The notes under the pieces: generated by a model
The model's input: the letters and a program-made list of their open reading frames with translations, nothing else
Database searches by the model: none
Told to the model about the DNA's origin: nothing
NCBI RefSeq assembly: GCF_003722075.1
Contig: NZ_RDSK01000013.1
Coordinates: 124,001-188,000 of the forward strand
DNA from: Methanohalophilus sp. RSK
GTDB lineage: Archaea > Halobacteriota > Methanosarcinia > Methanosarcinales > Methanosarcinaceae
Direction: 5' to 3'
DNA: 64,000 nucleotides
Shown here: positions 36,553-45,083 of the stretch, in pieces
How the letters are laid out: every line of letters begins with the position of its first letter
Position numbering within the stretch: position 1 is the stretch's first letter
Made by a program: the position numbers and the translations under genes

Positions 36553-37659
36553 TTAACTGCTTACAAAATTCAGCATTTCTTTCAAACTACCTTCTCCGGT
36601 ATAGACATTCATATCCAGGCTGTTTTCGCAGCAGTCACCATACACCTTTTTCATCTTTTCATTTGTTTGCTTGAGAGAATCGATAGCATTTATCAACATG
36701 CTTCTCCCCTTGACAGGCTCTAAATACGAAACAGAGAGTGAACGTGGTTGTTGATTTCCCTTCTCTATCATCATGTATGAAGCATATGCTCTCGAAGCAA
36801 AACTATTCTGTTTACCTGTGGGAGAAACTGTTGCCATTGCTTCCACTAAAGCACATAATGCCTTATTTGTAAGTTCCTTGTCTCCGCCAAGATTGTTTTC
36901 AAGAAGTTCCCGATCGACACAAACATAAGTATAGAACAAACCGGAAGCGAATTCTGTTTCACCAAGATGTCCTGAACCCATATCTTCCTCTCCTTTATTC
37001 AGATCATCTACGGCTGTGAAAAAATCATCTTCAACTGCAACTTCGTTAGCCGTAATGGCATGAGAAACTTGCACCGAAGCTTCAGTATTGAAATTGGTAT
37101 TGGATGCAAGCATACGTCCGAACATAGCAATATCTACAGCAGTGTGTTCTTTTCTCAAAAGATTAAGGTCATCTTTAGAAGGATCGCTATTATTTGATGA
37201 TATTTTAGTTATAAGCTGATCAATCGCAGATATCTCTTCCGAACTGAAATGTGCCAACTGTTCTATTTCGAGACCAACTAAGGAATCATCACTATCTTTT
37301 TTGGATTTACCAAAAACACCGGCTATCGATTTGGACCACTTTTTCGCCTCTTTTTCAGAAATAATTGAATTGGTTGGTGATGCATCGTTATTGTTATTCA
37401 GTACATCTGCCAAACTAACACCAGTTGTCAATGCTCTAAAAATATTGACACCCATGCTTTTTGTGCGAACGCCAATATGATTACCAAGACTTTCTTTGAA
37501 GATATCTGATGTCCTCCAGGCTCGTTTAAGGCTCTGTGAAGAAACCCTGAGTCTTTGAGTTCCACCCATAACAGCCGTCTTTGGTCTTCCCAAATCATCG
37601 CGGTTCAAATTGGATGGGGGATACGATACGAGTGTGTGTATTTGTACAAATTTTGTCAT
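36553..37659 (-). CDS. cas7e: Cascade backbone subunit Cas7e (CasC)
   Basis: Forms the six-subunit backbone along the crRNA. The start is set at 37659 (M-T-K-F-V-Q-I-H-T-L-V-S-Y-P-P-S-N-L-N-R-D-D), the standard family start, preceded by GGAGAGAATAAG; the longer frame upstream overlaps cas11e. 368 residues. Typical segments: G-G-T-Q-R-L-R-V-S-S-Q-S-L-K-R-A-W-R, then F-G-R-M-L-A and S-F-A-S-R-A-Y-A. Confidence 0.96.
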   Translation of the reverse strand: MTKFVQIHTLVSYPPSNLNRDDLGRPKTAVMGGTQRLRVSSQSLKRAWRTSDIFKESLGNHIGVRTKSMGVNIFRALTTGVSLADVLNNNNDASPTNSIISEKEAKKWSKSIAGVFGKSKKDSDDSLVGLEIEQLAHFSSEEISAIDQLITKISSNNSDPSKDDLNLLRKEHTAVDIAMFGRMLASNTNFNTEASVQVSHAITANEVAVEDDFFTAVDDLNKGEEDMGSGHLGETEFASGLFYTYVCVDRELLENNLGGDKELTNKALCALVEAMATVSPTGKQNSFASRAYASYMMIEKGNQQPRSLSVSYLEPVKGRSMLINAIDSLKQTNEKMKKVYGDCCENSLDMNVYTGEGSLKEMLNFVSS

Positions 37660-37678
37660 CTTATTCTCTCCTAATTTT

Positions 37679-38182
37679 TTAACTTTTAGTTCCAGGTGCC
37701 TTTTCATAGTAACTGTAAGCCCATTCTTTCCTTGTAATATCATTCCACCAGTAGAGGCTGTTTGCAAGATTGCAGACATTGACATTTCCATTCATTAACT
37801 TAACAATTCGAACAATCGAACTGAACAATTTCTCCTTGTCCTTGATTTTTAACAGTCTTTTAAACCGTAATCCACTAACCTGTGCATTTGAACCATCTTT
37901 GACACTTGCCATTTGGGCTGCAAACGATTCTCCGGACTGATTATTTTTTACATGAACTAATACTCCGGCAATTAATGCAACAGAGTCTCGATTTCCAAAT
38001 CCGAGCTTGTTCAAACTCAACCACAATTTGTGATAAGCAGGATTAAACACCACTTCCACAGTGTTGTGGCATCTGCGAAGATCTGCCCGATCTCCCCGGT
38101 TATTGTCCAAATCCCTCCACCATGTTAGTAAAGCCTGGCATGATTCTGGATTTTTTTCCAACGAACTTTTTGTAATTCCCAA
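37679..38182 (-). CDS. cas11e: Cascade small subunit Cas11e (CasB/Cse2)
   Basis: 167-residue helical small subunit that stabilises the R-loop. The start is a TTG at 38182 with AAAGGTGA upstream. Characteristic features are W-W-R-D-L-D-N-N-R-G-D-R-A-D-L-R-R-C and, near the C terminus, L-Y-W-W-N-D. It lies between cas8e and cas7e as in other I-E operons. Confidence 0.92.
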   Translation of the reverse strand: MGITKSSLEKNPESCQALLTWWRDLDNNRGDRADLRRCHNTVEVVFNPAYHKLWLSLNKLGFGNRDSVALIAGVLVHVKNNQSGESFAAQMASVKDGSNAQVSGLRFKRLLKIKDKEKLFSSIVRIVKLMNGNVNVCNLANSLYWWNDITRKEWAYSYYEKAPGTKS

Positions 38183-38220
38183 TTTTCATCACCTTTTAAG
38201 CACAATTATTATTCACAATC

Positions 38221-39825
38221 TTATTTTTCCGATTTCTTCGGTAATCCAAGTGTTTCTCTTATCTTTTTGCCACCTTTTGAATTGTATTTTCTAAGATTTC
38301 TGCGAGCTAGCACTATTCTTTCTGGGTCAACAACATTAAATTGTGTGGATTGGGAATATTCATCAAATAATTTTTCAGATGCTTTTGATAAAATTCTTAT
38401 CCATTTTATTTTCAGTTCCAATGCATCAGAATCATGATCAAGTTCAACAATCAGTTTGTTAAGAATATTGTAAAAATCAGATTCTGTATCCTGACAGAAT
38501 CTAGAATCAATCCAATTATCAAAAAGACGATATTTTTTCTTATCTTTTAGTTGTTCTTCACTGTATAATGCTTTTTTGATGCAACTGTAAGTATTGTTTC
38601 CAATAATTTCAGCAGTTTTAACTAATTGGGATACAATAGACTCATATTTCTGTTTAATATGATCGGGAACATTGAATAAAGGCATAATACTTTCATACCA
38701 GCAACGAGCCTTCATATTATTGAAATCATAACCGAATGCCCATAGTTGAGAAGAACGTTGGAATACATCGTCCAAATTTGTCAAATCTAACTGTTTCTCT
38801 ACAAATCGTTCAAAAGACAAAGAAGGATGCTGCCCATTCTCGGGGTCATTCTGAACCAGACCCAGCCAGTGGCGATAGGTTATGCCACCCGGCCCCGGGT
38901 GGAGTGGTATAATAGCATCTTTTGTTTCACGATGCGGACTCAAAACATGGCACCAACCCCCTTCATAGTTTATTCCATGATTCTTTGTAGTATAATGGGA
39001 AACAAGTCTGTCAGTCTCACAACCGCAGATGTCACAAAAGCCTTCCTTGAGATTGTCGAAATCAATACTGATTCTACGCGGCATTCCCCAATACATCTGT
39101 TTGGGATTTACATTCATTGGAGTTGTTTCTGTTCCTTTTTCTTCACTTGTACGGCTGGGTCCCATCCACGGATAAATATCACTTATTGCATTTTGACCGA
39201 CATCGCCTAACCTTTCAAAATTATCTTCGGGAATAACATTCAACCAAATTGTTTGCCACAGATTATTTCCCAAAACTAGAGTAGTCAAAGGACCACCACC
39301 TCTAAGTGAAGTGCGGTGACCCTGCCCACCTGAGGGAGCATTTAATTGTAAATTGAACAATGCAGTTGCACAACAAGAAAAACACATTTGTGTCACTGTA
39401 TCTCTCTTTAGAAAATGGTCTGCGTTATTATCAATTGTGTTACTGCCTGGCATTTCCATAAGAAACGCGTCTACCCTATTTTCGGTCCCTTCAAATAGCT
39501 CATAATCCTGCATAAAACGTTCATTTTCCCCGTCTAGATTGAAAATATGAGAAACATTTACAAACGTCTCTAAAAATTTATCAGGGGTTGGTGGTTCTGT
39601 AATGTGTTTTCTCCATTCTCTTTCGTTTTTAGGAGACATAGTAGTTTGTACCAATCCAATCAGAAATTGGATCAAAGAACCATTAAAATCAGGGCGGGGT
39701 GCATCCAGAGAAACTATGGGATTCGAATCTAATTTGTCAGTAATCTCCCATGGAGCTATCTGTTCCTTTTTACCATCCTGCCTACTTACCCATATCCATT
39801 TTTCATGAATCAAATTAAATACCAT
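38221..39825 (-). CDS. cas8e: Cascade large subunit Cas8e (CasA/Cse1)
   Basis: 534-residue large subunit that reads the PAM and recruits Cas3. N-terminal F-N-L-I-H-E-K-W-I-W-V is the usual Cse1 start. The loop region A-P-S-G-G-Q-G-H-R-T-S-L-R-G-G-G-P-L-T-T-L and a zinc-binding C-x2-C pair (D-I-C-G-C-E-T) are present. The C-terminal part is a four-helix bundle. Ends 38 bp before cas11e. Confidence 0.95.
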   Translation of the reverse strand: MVFNLIHEKWIWVSRQDGKKEQIAPWEITDKLDSNPIVSLDAPRPDFNGSLIQFLIGLVQTTMSPKNEREWRKHITEPPTPDKFLETFVNVSHIFNLDGENERFMQDYELFEGTENRVDAFLMEMPGSNTIDNNADHFLKRDTVTQMCFSCCATALFNLQLNAPSGGQGHRTSLRGGGPLTTLVLGNNLWQTIWLNVIPEDNFERLGDVGQNAISDIYPWMGPSRTSEEKGTETTPMNVNPKQMYWGMPRRISIDFDNLKEGFCDICGCETDRLVSHYTTKNHGINYEGGWCHVLSPHRETKDAIIPLHPGPGGITYRHWLGLVQNDPENGQHPSLSFERFVEKQLDLTNLDDVFQRSSQLWAFGYDFNNMKARCWYESIMPLFNVPDHIKQKYESIVSQLVKTAEIIGNNTYSCIKKALYSEEQLKDKKKYRLFDNWIDSRFCQDTESDFYNILNKLIVELDHDSDALELKIKWIRILSKASEKLFDEYSQSTQFNVVDPERIVLARRNLRKYNSKGGKKIRETLGLPKKSEK

Positions 39826-39838
39826 AGTATTACCTTCT

Positions 39839-42592
39839 TCATTCCTTATTTATACATAGACCAAACTCCGAATTGTAAACTAATCGGACTTGTCTGTTGT
39901 ATTTGTCTTTTGCAGTACCCTTCCAATTAGTTCCGTCATCCGAGAACACAGGAATTAATATACTCCACTTACCCTTGTCATTCATCGAATCCTGAACTTT
40001 TTGCACCAACTCATTAACTTCCTTCCCATAATCATCTGGGTACCTGATACGGCCACCACTAACACTTAACTGGCTCAGTTCCCATGAAAAAGTATCAGAT
40101 TTTACCATCGGAACAAATATTCCATCTTCAAACCGTGCAAGGCGAATGTTCACCGATTCACCAAGACGAGTTGGAGTTACAACGTCATCCAGCCACTGAG
40201 TACCTGAACGCTCATAACCCTGTGAAAAATTTAAAGACTTGAAATTAGCCATGGATGTTTGCGCCATTGCATCCCCATAGGCACGTTCATCAAGAACTTT
40301 CAATTCTGAAGGAACTTTGATGCCGGCATCTTTGCCAAAAACACCCTCTATGAAATATCGACTTTCATCTGGTATACAGAACTTTCCACTTTCTGCAAGC
40401 AAATTTGCAGTAAGCCACAATTGTCCGTGAGATTGGTAAACATATGCTCCTTTAGGGAACATGTCCGAATACCAGTCTACTGAAATCTCCCCGTCCAATT
40501 TTGGAGACAGGATTCCTAGAAGTGGAGTGCCACGTTCATCAAGGTCACTTAGAGCACCGTTTCTGTCACGACAGTGGCGTTGTAAACGACCGGCTCTCTG
40601 AAAAATCAGATCAATTGGAGCAAGATCAGTAACCATGTAGTCAAAATCTATATCCAAAGACTGTTCTACTACCTGTGTTGCTATTAGCACTTTGCCCTTA
40701 CGTTTCTGAATATCACTTTCTTTTCCGAATGTCTTAAGAACATCATCTTCTATTTTCAAACGATCTCCCATTACATATCTTGCATGGAAAAGGATTACAG
40801 AATCTTTCCCCAATTCAGATACAAGTGTATCGTATGCTTTAATCGCATCATCAACAGTGTTACGAATCCAGCAACAACACTTCCTTTCAATAGAACATTT
40901 TACAAGTCTTTCTCTGACTGATGGCTCATCATTGAAAAATTCAACATTGACAGTACGTTCTGTACCCACACGGGGTTCTATTTGATTTTCCGAAAGACCG
41001 TTTTCGCAAACATGTGTTGCAAGAGGATATTTTTCACTGTAAATGCTATTTCTCGGACAAGCGAGGCCACGGCAAAAATGCGATGCTAATTCCTGGCGAT
41101 GTTTTATCGGTAGTGTAGCGGAGAGAAGAATTGCACTGCCTCCCAATGAAGCATGGAATTCTAAAAGACTGCACAACAATTTATGCATGTACGGATCATA
41201 TGCATGAACTTCATCAACTATCAGAACATTGCGTGATAAACCCATTAATCTTAGCGATTGATGGTTTGAAGGAAGGATTCCCATTAAAGCTTGGTCAATA
41301 GTACCTACACCAATATCAGCAAGTAAAGCTTTTTTGCGATTATCAGCTACCCATGCAGAGCATTGGAAGGAAACAGTAGTATCTTCTGACGAAGCGTTTC
41401 CATAATTACTACTCTCGTGAACTTCAGTACCAATAGATTCACGGAAAAGATCCGATAGATGACGTTGGGCGTGCGCTAGTATTAGTGAAGGGAAGGTATC
41501 ATATTCGTACAATTTATTGTAGGAATTCATTAGCCTTTCATACATTGCATTAGAAGTTGCCATTGTAGGCAATCCTAAATAAATTCCGTTTGCAATACCT
41601 CTTGCCATTATTCGATGAGCCAAACACAAAGCAGCTTCCGTTTTGCCACTGCCTGTAGAATCTTCCAATATGAAGAGTTGGGCATTATCGGCAATGGGAC
41701 AATTGGAAATGTGATTTTGCATCGGACTTGGAACATCGATTTTGGGAAAGAGGATATCCATTCCAGTACTATGTGAAACCGTTGAAGGTAAAATACCTGA
41801 ATTATTCATCGCTTTTTCTGCTGAAGGTAAAGCGTATTTCTCCCAGTATTCTTCTAGTGGAAGAGGTTTCGATAAATAATTAAAATATGTATTTGAAGAA
41901 CCAATCCAATCACTCACTATTACAATGCCTGCAAGCAACCATGAAGTATTTTTGAATGCAGTTTCCAAATCATCAAATTCATATTCATAGCCCTCAGGTC
42001 CAGAGAGATCTTTGAAAGCATCTTTCAGTAAAAAAGATGATACTTTCTTTACAAATGAACTTGCCATTACGAGGTCTTCTTGAATAAATAATTCATTTTG
42101 ATCGACTGCAAGTCCATTGTTCATATATGGTTTTGGAGGGTTTCCATGATGCCCTGTTACTGATTTAATCCATGGAAGTATAAGATCGTTCCAATCAAAT
42201 GAATCAAAGGTGCTTTTGTCCAGACAAAGCCAGTTCTCATCCCACGCGTTTTGCCAGATCATCTTCCAGAGGTAAAAACCCATGCTATCATGTCGGAGAT
42301 TATAACTTCTGTTACTATCATGTCCTCTTAAAGACACTAATAAATCGGGTTGAAGATTTTGAAATCTTTCTGAGAATTTACCCAGATCGTGGATTGAAAG
42401 ATAGAATGAAATCAACGAGATGATTTGTTCATCGTTTAGTGGAATATGCTCTTTGAATTTCTGTAACAATAGCTTGTCGTCTTTCAAAAGGATGGTTCCA
42501 ACCGCAGCAACATCCAGACAATGGTAAACAAGTAAATGATAATCAAGATTATCGCCCTCTGATGATAGGGATTTCCCCCAATTGAAATACAT
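39839..42592 (-). CDS. cas3: CRISPR helicase-nuclease Cas3 (HD + SF2)
   Basis: 917-residue effector nuclease. The N-terminal HD nuclease shows H-D-L-G-K (about 68), G-H-H-G-N-P-P and S-D-W-I-G. The helicase shows Walker A S-T-G-S-G-K-T-E, the box I-V-D-E-V-H-A-Y, S-A-T-L-P, and motif VI F-Q-R-A-G-R-L-Q-R-H. All key residues are intact. First gene of the cas operon. The ATG at 42592 has no close ribosome site; a strong GGAGAGG lies 31 bp upstream and is followed after 7 nt by an in-frame ATC that opens the plausible peptide A-D-K-V-E-N-L. Confidence 0.96.
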   Translation of the reverse strand: MYFNWGKSLSSEGDNLDYHLLVYHCLDVAAVGTILLKDDKLLLQKFKEHIPLNDEQIISLISFYLSIHDLGKFSERFQNLQPDLLVSLRGHDSNRSYNLRHDSMGFYLWKMIWQNAWDENWLCLDKSTFDSFDWNDLILPWIKSVTGHHGNPPKPYMNNGLAVDQNELFIQEDLVMASSFVKKVSSFLLKDAFKDLSGPEGYEYEFDDLETAFKNTSWLLAGIVIVSDWIGSSNTYFNYLSKPLPLEEYWEKYALPSAEKAMNNSGILPSTVSHSTGMDILFPKIDVPSPMQNHISNCPIADNAQLFILEDSTGSGKTEAALCLAHRIMARGIANGIYLGLPTMATSNAMYERLMNSYNKLYEYDTFPSLILAHAQRHLSDLFRESIGTEVHESSNYGNASSEDTTVSFQCSAWVADNRKKALLADIGVGTIDQALMGILPSNHQSLRLMGLSRNVLIVDEVHAYDPYMHKLLCSLLEFHASLGGSAILLSATLPIKHRQELASHFCRGLACPRNSIYSEKYPLATHVCENGLSENQIEPRVGTERTVNVEFFNDEPSVRERLVKCSIERKCCCWIRNTVDDAIKAYDTLVSELGKDSVILFHARYVMGDRLKIEDDVLKTFGKESDIQKRKGKVLIATQVVEQSLDIDFDYMVTDLAPIDLIFQRAGRLQRHCRDRNGALSDLDERGTPLLGILSPKLDGEISVDWYSDMFPKGAYVYQSHGQLWLTANLLAESGKFCIPDESRYFIEGVFGKDAGIKVPSELKVLDERAYGDAMAQTSMANFKSLNFSQGYERSGTQWLDDVVTPTRLGESVNIRLARFEDGIFVPMVKSDTFSWELSQLSVSGGRIRYPDDYGKEVNELVQKVQDSMNDKGKWSILIPVFSDDGTNWKGTAKDKYNRQVRLVYNSEFGLCINKE

Positions 42593-43242
42593 TAGGTTCT
42601 CAACTTTGTCAGCGATGGTCCAACCTCTCCTTTTGTTGCTACAAGACTATTGTAATTGAGCTCCGTTTTTTGTACTCTCCAATTAAATTAAAGTAATTTC
42701 ATCAGAAATCCCACCCTATAAATAACTATTGAAATAATTCGATTTGATAGGCAATAGAATTACTTGTTCTGAAATTATCTTCTTATACATTCTTTTCAAT
42801 TATTCTCTAAGATTATAGACATCTCAAAACGATGATCAAGATGTCCTTGAGTGCTTGATGATGTATAAATATCGACAAGTGAATGTTGAATTATCCAAAA
42901 ATTAGAAAGAAATTTTCCTAAACAATTTCAGCAACCACTCGATACATATCTGTAAGTGTTATTTGTCAAGATCTTTGCCGAATTTGTAGGCCAGTATATT
43001 CAACTGGTCCATGTATTTGAGTATTCGAGGATCCGACAAACCTTCCGCATACAGGACTTTAACAAATTCAAAAATCAGATCTTTATTTCTCTGTGAATAT
43101 TATGCATTAATAATTCTTCTTTCTGCAGTTTTCCACTTGTCTTTTATGATTATAAAAGTCTATACCTAATACCTTCTTTTATTTGGATAAATAGTCCAAG
43201 AAACCTATGTGAAAGTATTAGGGCTTGTTACTGGTAGTAGAA
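42593..43242. other. Intergenic region upstream of cas3
   Basis: 650 bp of AT-rich DNA. It contains the cas operon leader (a TATA-like TTATTTATAGG on the minus strand near 42714-42724 and the GGAGAGG ribosome site at 42624-42630) and, further right, a degraded tyrosine-recombinase gene (listed separately) reading away from tRNA-Thr. Nothing else is recognisable between 42730 and 42950. Confidence 0.75.
42959..43151 (-). pseudogene. Tyrosine recombinase (XerC/D-like integrase) N-terminal remnant
   Basis: The minus strand from about 43151 reads K-D-K-W-K-T-A-E-R-R-I-I-N-A, an in-frame TAA, then Y-S-Q-R-N-K-D-L-I-F-E-F-V-K-V-L, G-L-S-D-P-R-I-L-K-Y-M and Y-K-F-G-K-D-L-D-K before a final stop at 42959. 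This is the pattern of the N-terminal SAM-like DNA-binding domain of archaeal phage-type integrases. The catalytic domain is missing. It follows the 3' end of tRNA-Thr by about 90 bp in the same orientation, the usual layout of an integrated element. Confidence 0.6.
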
Positions 43243-43316
43243 AGCCCCGGGCGTGATTTGAACACGCGACCTAGTGATTACAAGTCACTCGCTCTGCCAG
43301 GCTGAGCCACCGAGGC
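43243..43316 (-). tRNA. tRNA-Thr (TGT)
   Basis: Minus strand. Acceptor GCCTCGG with CCGGGGC (one T-G pair), D-arm GGCTCAGCCTGGCAGAGC, anticodon stem AGTGA/TCACT with loop CTTGTAA (anticodon TGT), T-arm GCGTG-TTCAAAT-CACGC, discriminator T. No CCA is encoded. An integrase remnant lies just past its 3' end. Confidence 0.95.
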
Positions 43317-43395
43317 GCTTATGGTATCGAATGCAACCCATAGATATCATAATGGCACATAAATTTTATGGCTGGTTGCGCTATATCTAACTCCT

Positions 43396-43953
43396 ATGTG
43401 GCAGGAAATGGCAAGAATCGGGAAAAAACTCGTGGATCACGGGCTGGTTGAGTCCCATTTTGGAAATATAAGCGTACGTCGGGGCAACAGCATGGTGATC
43501 ACCCGCAGCGGATGCCCGCTAGACGAAATATGTGCGGAGAATGTGGTGGAGGTGCCCATCCATACCACCTGTGAATTTGACAGCCTTGCCTCGTCGGAAA
43601 CCCGGGTGCATCGGCGTATCTACCAGGAGACTGATGCCGGATGCATCGTGCACGGCCACTGCCCCTTTGCCGTAGTCATGTCACTGCTGGACGAGAAGGG
43701 GCACATCGAACCACTGGACAGTGAAGGTGTATGTTTTCTCGGGCCTGTGCCTATTGTGGAAGGCAGTATAGGCAGCGAAGAACTTGCCGCAAACTCCGCT
43801 GCGGCCCTGGCAGAATCCGATGGGGTTATTGTCAAAAGCCACGGCACCATATCTACAGGAAAAACTCTGGACCGGGCATATATCAACACCACCCAGATAG
43901 AGCACACATGCAAGGTACGCTATTACTACGATCTTGCTAAAAGTTCGTTGTGA
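43396..43953 (+). CDS. Class II aldolase (L-fuculose-1-phosphate aldolase-like)
   Basis: 185-residue zinc-dependent class II aldolase/adducin-type protein. Motifs: F-G-N-I-S-V-R-R (phosphate binding), catalytic Glu in S-S-E-T-R-V-H-R, zinc ligands in V-H-G-H-C-P-F-A and K-S-H-G-T. In methanogens a homologue (MJ1418 type) makes lactaldehyde, a precursor for coenzyme F420 side-chain synthesis; that role is plausible here. The start is close to a TATA-like CATAAATTTTATG, so the mRNA may be nearly leaderless. Confidence 0.85.
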   Translation: MWQEMARIGKKLVDHGLVESHFGNISVRRGNSMVITRSGCPLDEICAENVVEVPIHTTCEFDSLASSETRVHRRIYQETDAGCIVHGHCPFAVVMSLLDEKGHIEPLDSEGVCFLGPVPIVEGSIGSEELAANSAAALAESDGVIVKSHGTISTGKTLDRAYINTTQIEHTCKVRYYYDLAKSSL

Positions 43954-43998
43954 AAGTAAAAGATTAAATCATGGAAGGACAACTAAGGGGACTATACA

Positions 43999-44610
43999 AT
44001 GACCCTGGACCGCTTCAGGCCTGTTTTTGCAGGCCCCATCTCTAGACTCGCAAAGATATTTGCAGACACGGGCATAACCCCCAACCAGGTAACACTTGCT
44101 TCCCTGCTTTTTTCCGCAGCCGCAGGGCTGTGCTATGCCCTGGGGGAGACCAACAATTTTCTGATAGGTGCGGCACTTATATTTGTAGTCCTCAACTCCC
44201 TGTTTGACGCACTGGACGGTAGCATGGCCCGCTATCTTCACACAAGTAGCAAAGCCGGGGATTTCCTTGATCATGTGGTTGATCGCTATGCAGATGTCTT
44301 TATTGTCGGTGGCCTGATCTTCGGGGAATATGCAGGCTGGGGTATCGGCCTGTTCACAATGGTGGGCATCCTTCTGACAAGTTATCTCGGTACCCAGGCC
44401 CAGGCATTATCCATCGGTCGCTTCTATGGTGGGATTATGGGCAGGGCGGATCGTCTCGTACTGGTCATAGTCGCATCGCTTTTACACATAATTTATCCGT
44501 ATGCTATATTTGGTTACACCCTGCTTGGCTGGTCTCTTATCCTTATGGGCATCGCTTCCCATGTAACCGCCCTGCAGCGTATACATTTTATCCGCACACG
44601 TCTGGGTTGA
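43999..44610 (+). CDS. CDP-alcohol phosphatidyltransferase, archaetidylinositol phosphate synthase type
   Basis: 203-residue membrane transferase. The catalytic motif is complete: D-A-L-D-G-S-M-A-R, eight residues, then G-D-F-L-D-H-V-V-D. The N terminus R-F-R-P-V-F-A-G-P-I and I-T-P-N-Q-V-T, and the short length, fit archaetidylinositol phosphate synthase, which uses CDP-archaeol and inositol-1-phosphate. About six membrane helices. It follows the aldolase gene by 45 bp. Confidence 0.82.
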   Translation: MTLDRFRPVFAGPISRLAKIFADTGITPNQVTLASLLFSAAAGLCYALGETNNFLIGAALIFVVLNSLFDALDGSMARYLHTSSKAGDFLDHVVDRYADVFIVGGLIFGEYAGWGIGLFTMVGILLTSYLGTQAQALSIGRFYGGIMGRADRLVLVIVASLLHIIYPYAIFGYTLLGWSLILMGIASHVTALQRIHFIRTRLG

Positions 44611-44654
44611 AACAGACGCATGATTTAAATTACTCCCTGTAATTGGTTGTCCTC

Positions 44655-45083
44655 ATGAAAAAATACGAATACATCGAACATACCGCAGATGCGAGGTTCA
44701 AAGCCTTTGGCAAAACCGCAGAAGAAGCCTTCGCAAATGCCGCACAGGCAATGTTCAACGTTATGATAGATACGTCCGGCATTAATCCACAGATTACCGA
44801 GTATATTGAATTGCAGGCACCTGATCTGGAAAACCTTCTTGTGGACTGGCTTTCTGAACTTCTTTATCTCTTTGAAGTTAATATGGTTGTGTTCAGTAGC
44901 TTTGAGGTATTTGCTATTGAAAAGGAAGGCGATGAATACCTCCTTTCAGCAAAAGCAGAGGGGGAGCCTCTGGATCTTAAAAAACACATATTTGACACCG
45001 AAGTCAAAGCGGTAACATATAATGACCTTGGTGTACAAATTACATCACAAGGAGTTACGGTACGTATTACAGTGGATACATGA
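44655..45083 (+). CDS. Archease (RtcB activator)
   Basis: 142 residues from the ATG at 44655 (M-K-K-Y-E-Y-I-E-H-T-A-D). Archease speeds the guanylylation of the RNA ligase RtcB. Metal-binding acidic residues lie in E-H-T-A-D-A-R-F and at the C-terminal V-T-V-R-I-T-V-D. Also seen are N-L-L-V-D-W-L-S-E-L-L-Y and L-K-K-H-I-F-D-T-E-V-K-A-V-T-Y. The stop overlaps the rtcB start (ATGA), so they are translated together. Confidence 0.94.
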   Translation: MKKYEYIEHTADARFKAFGKTAEEAFANAAQAMFNVMIDTSGINPQITEYIELQAPDLENLLVDWLSELLYLFEVNMVVFSSFEVFAIEKEGDEYLLSAKAEGEPLDLKKHIFDTEVKAVTYNDLGVQITSQGVTVRITVDT

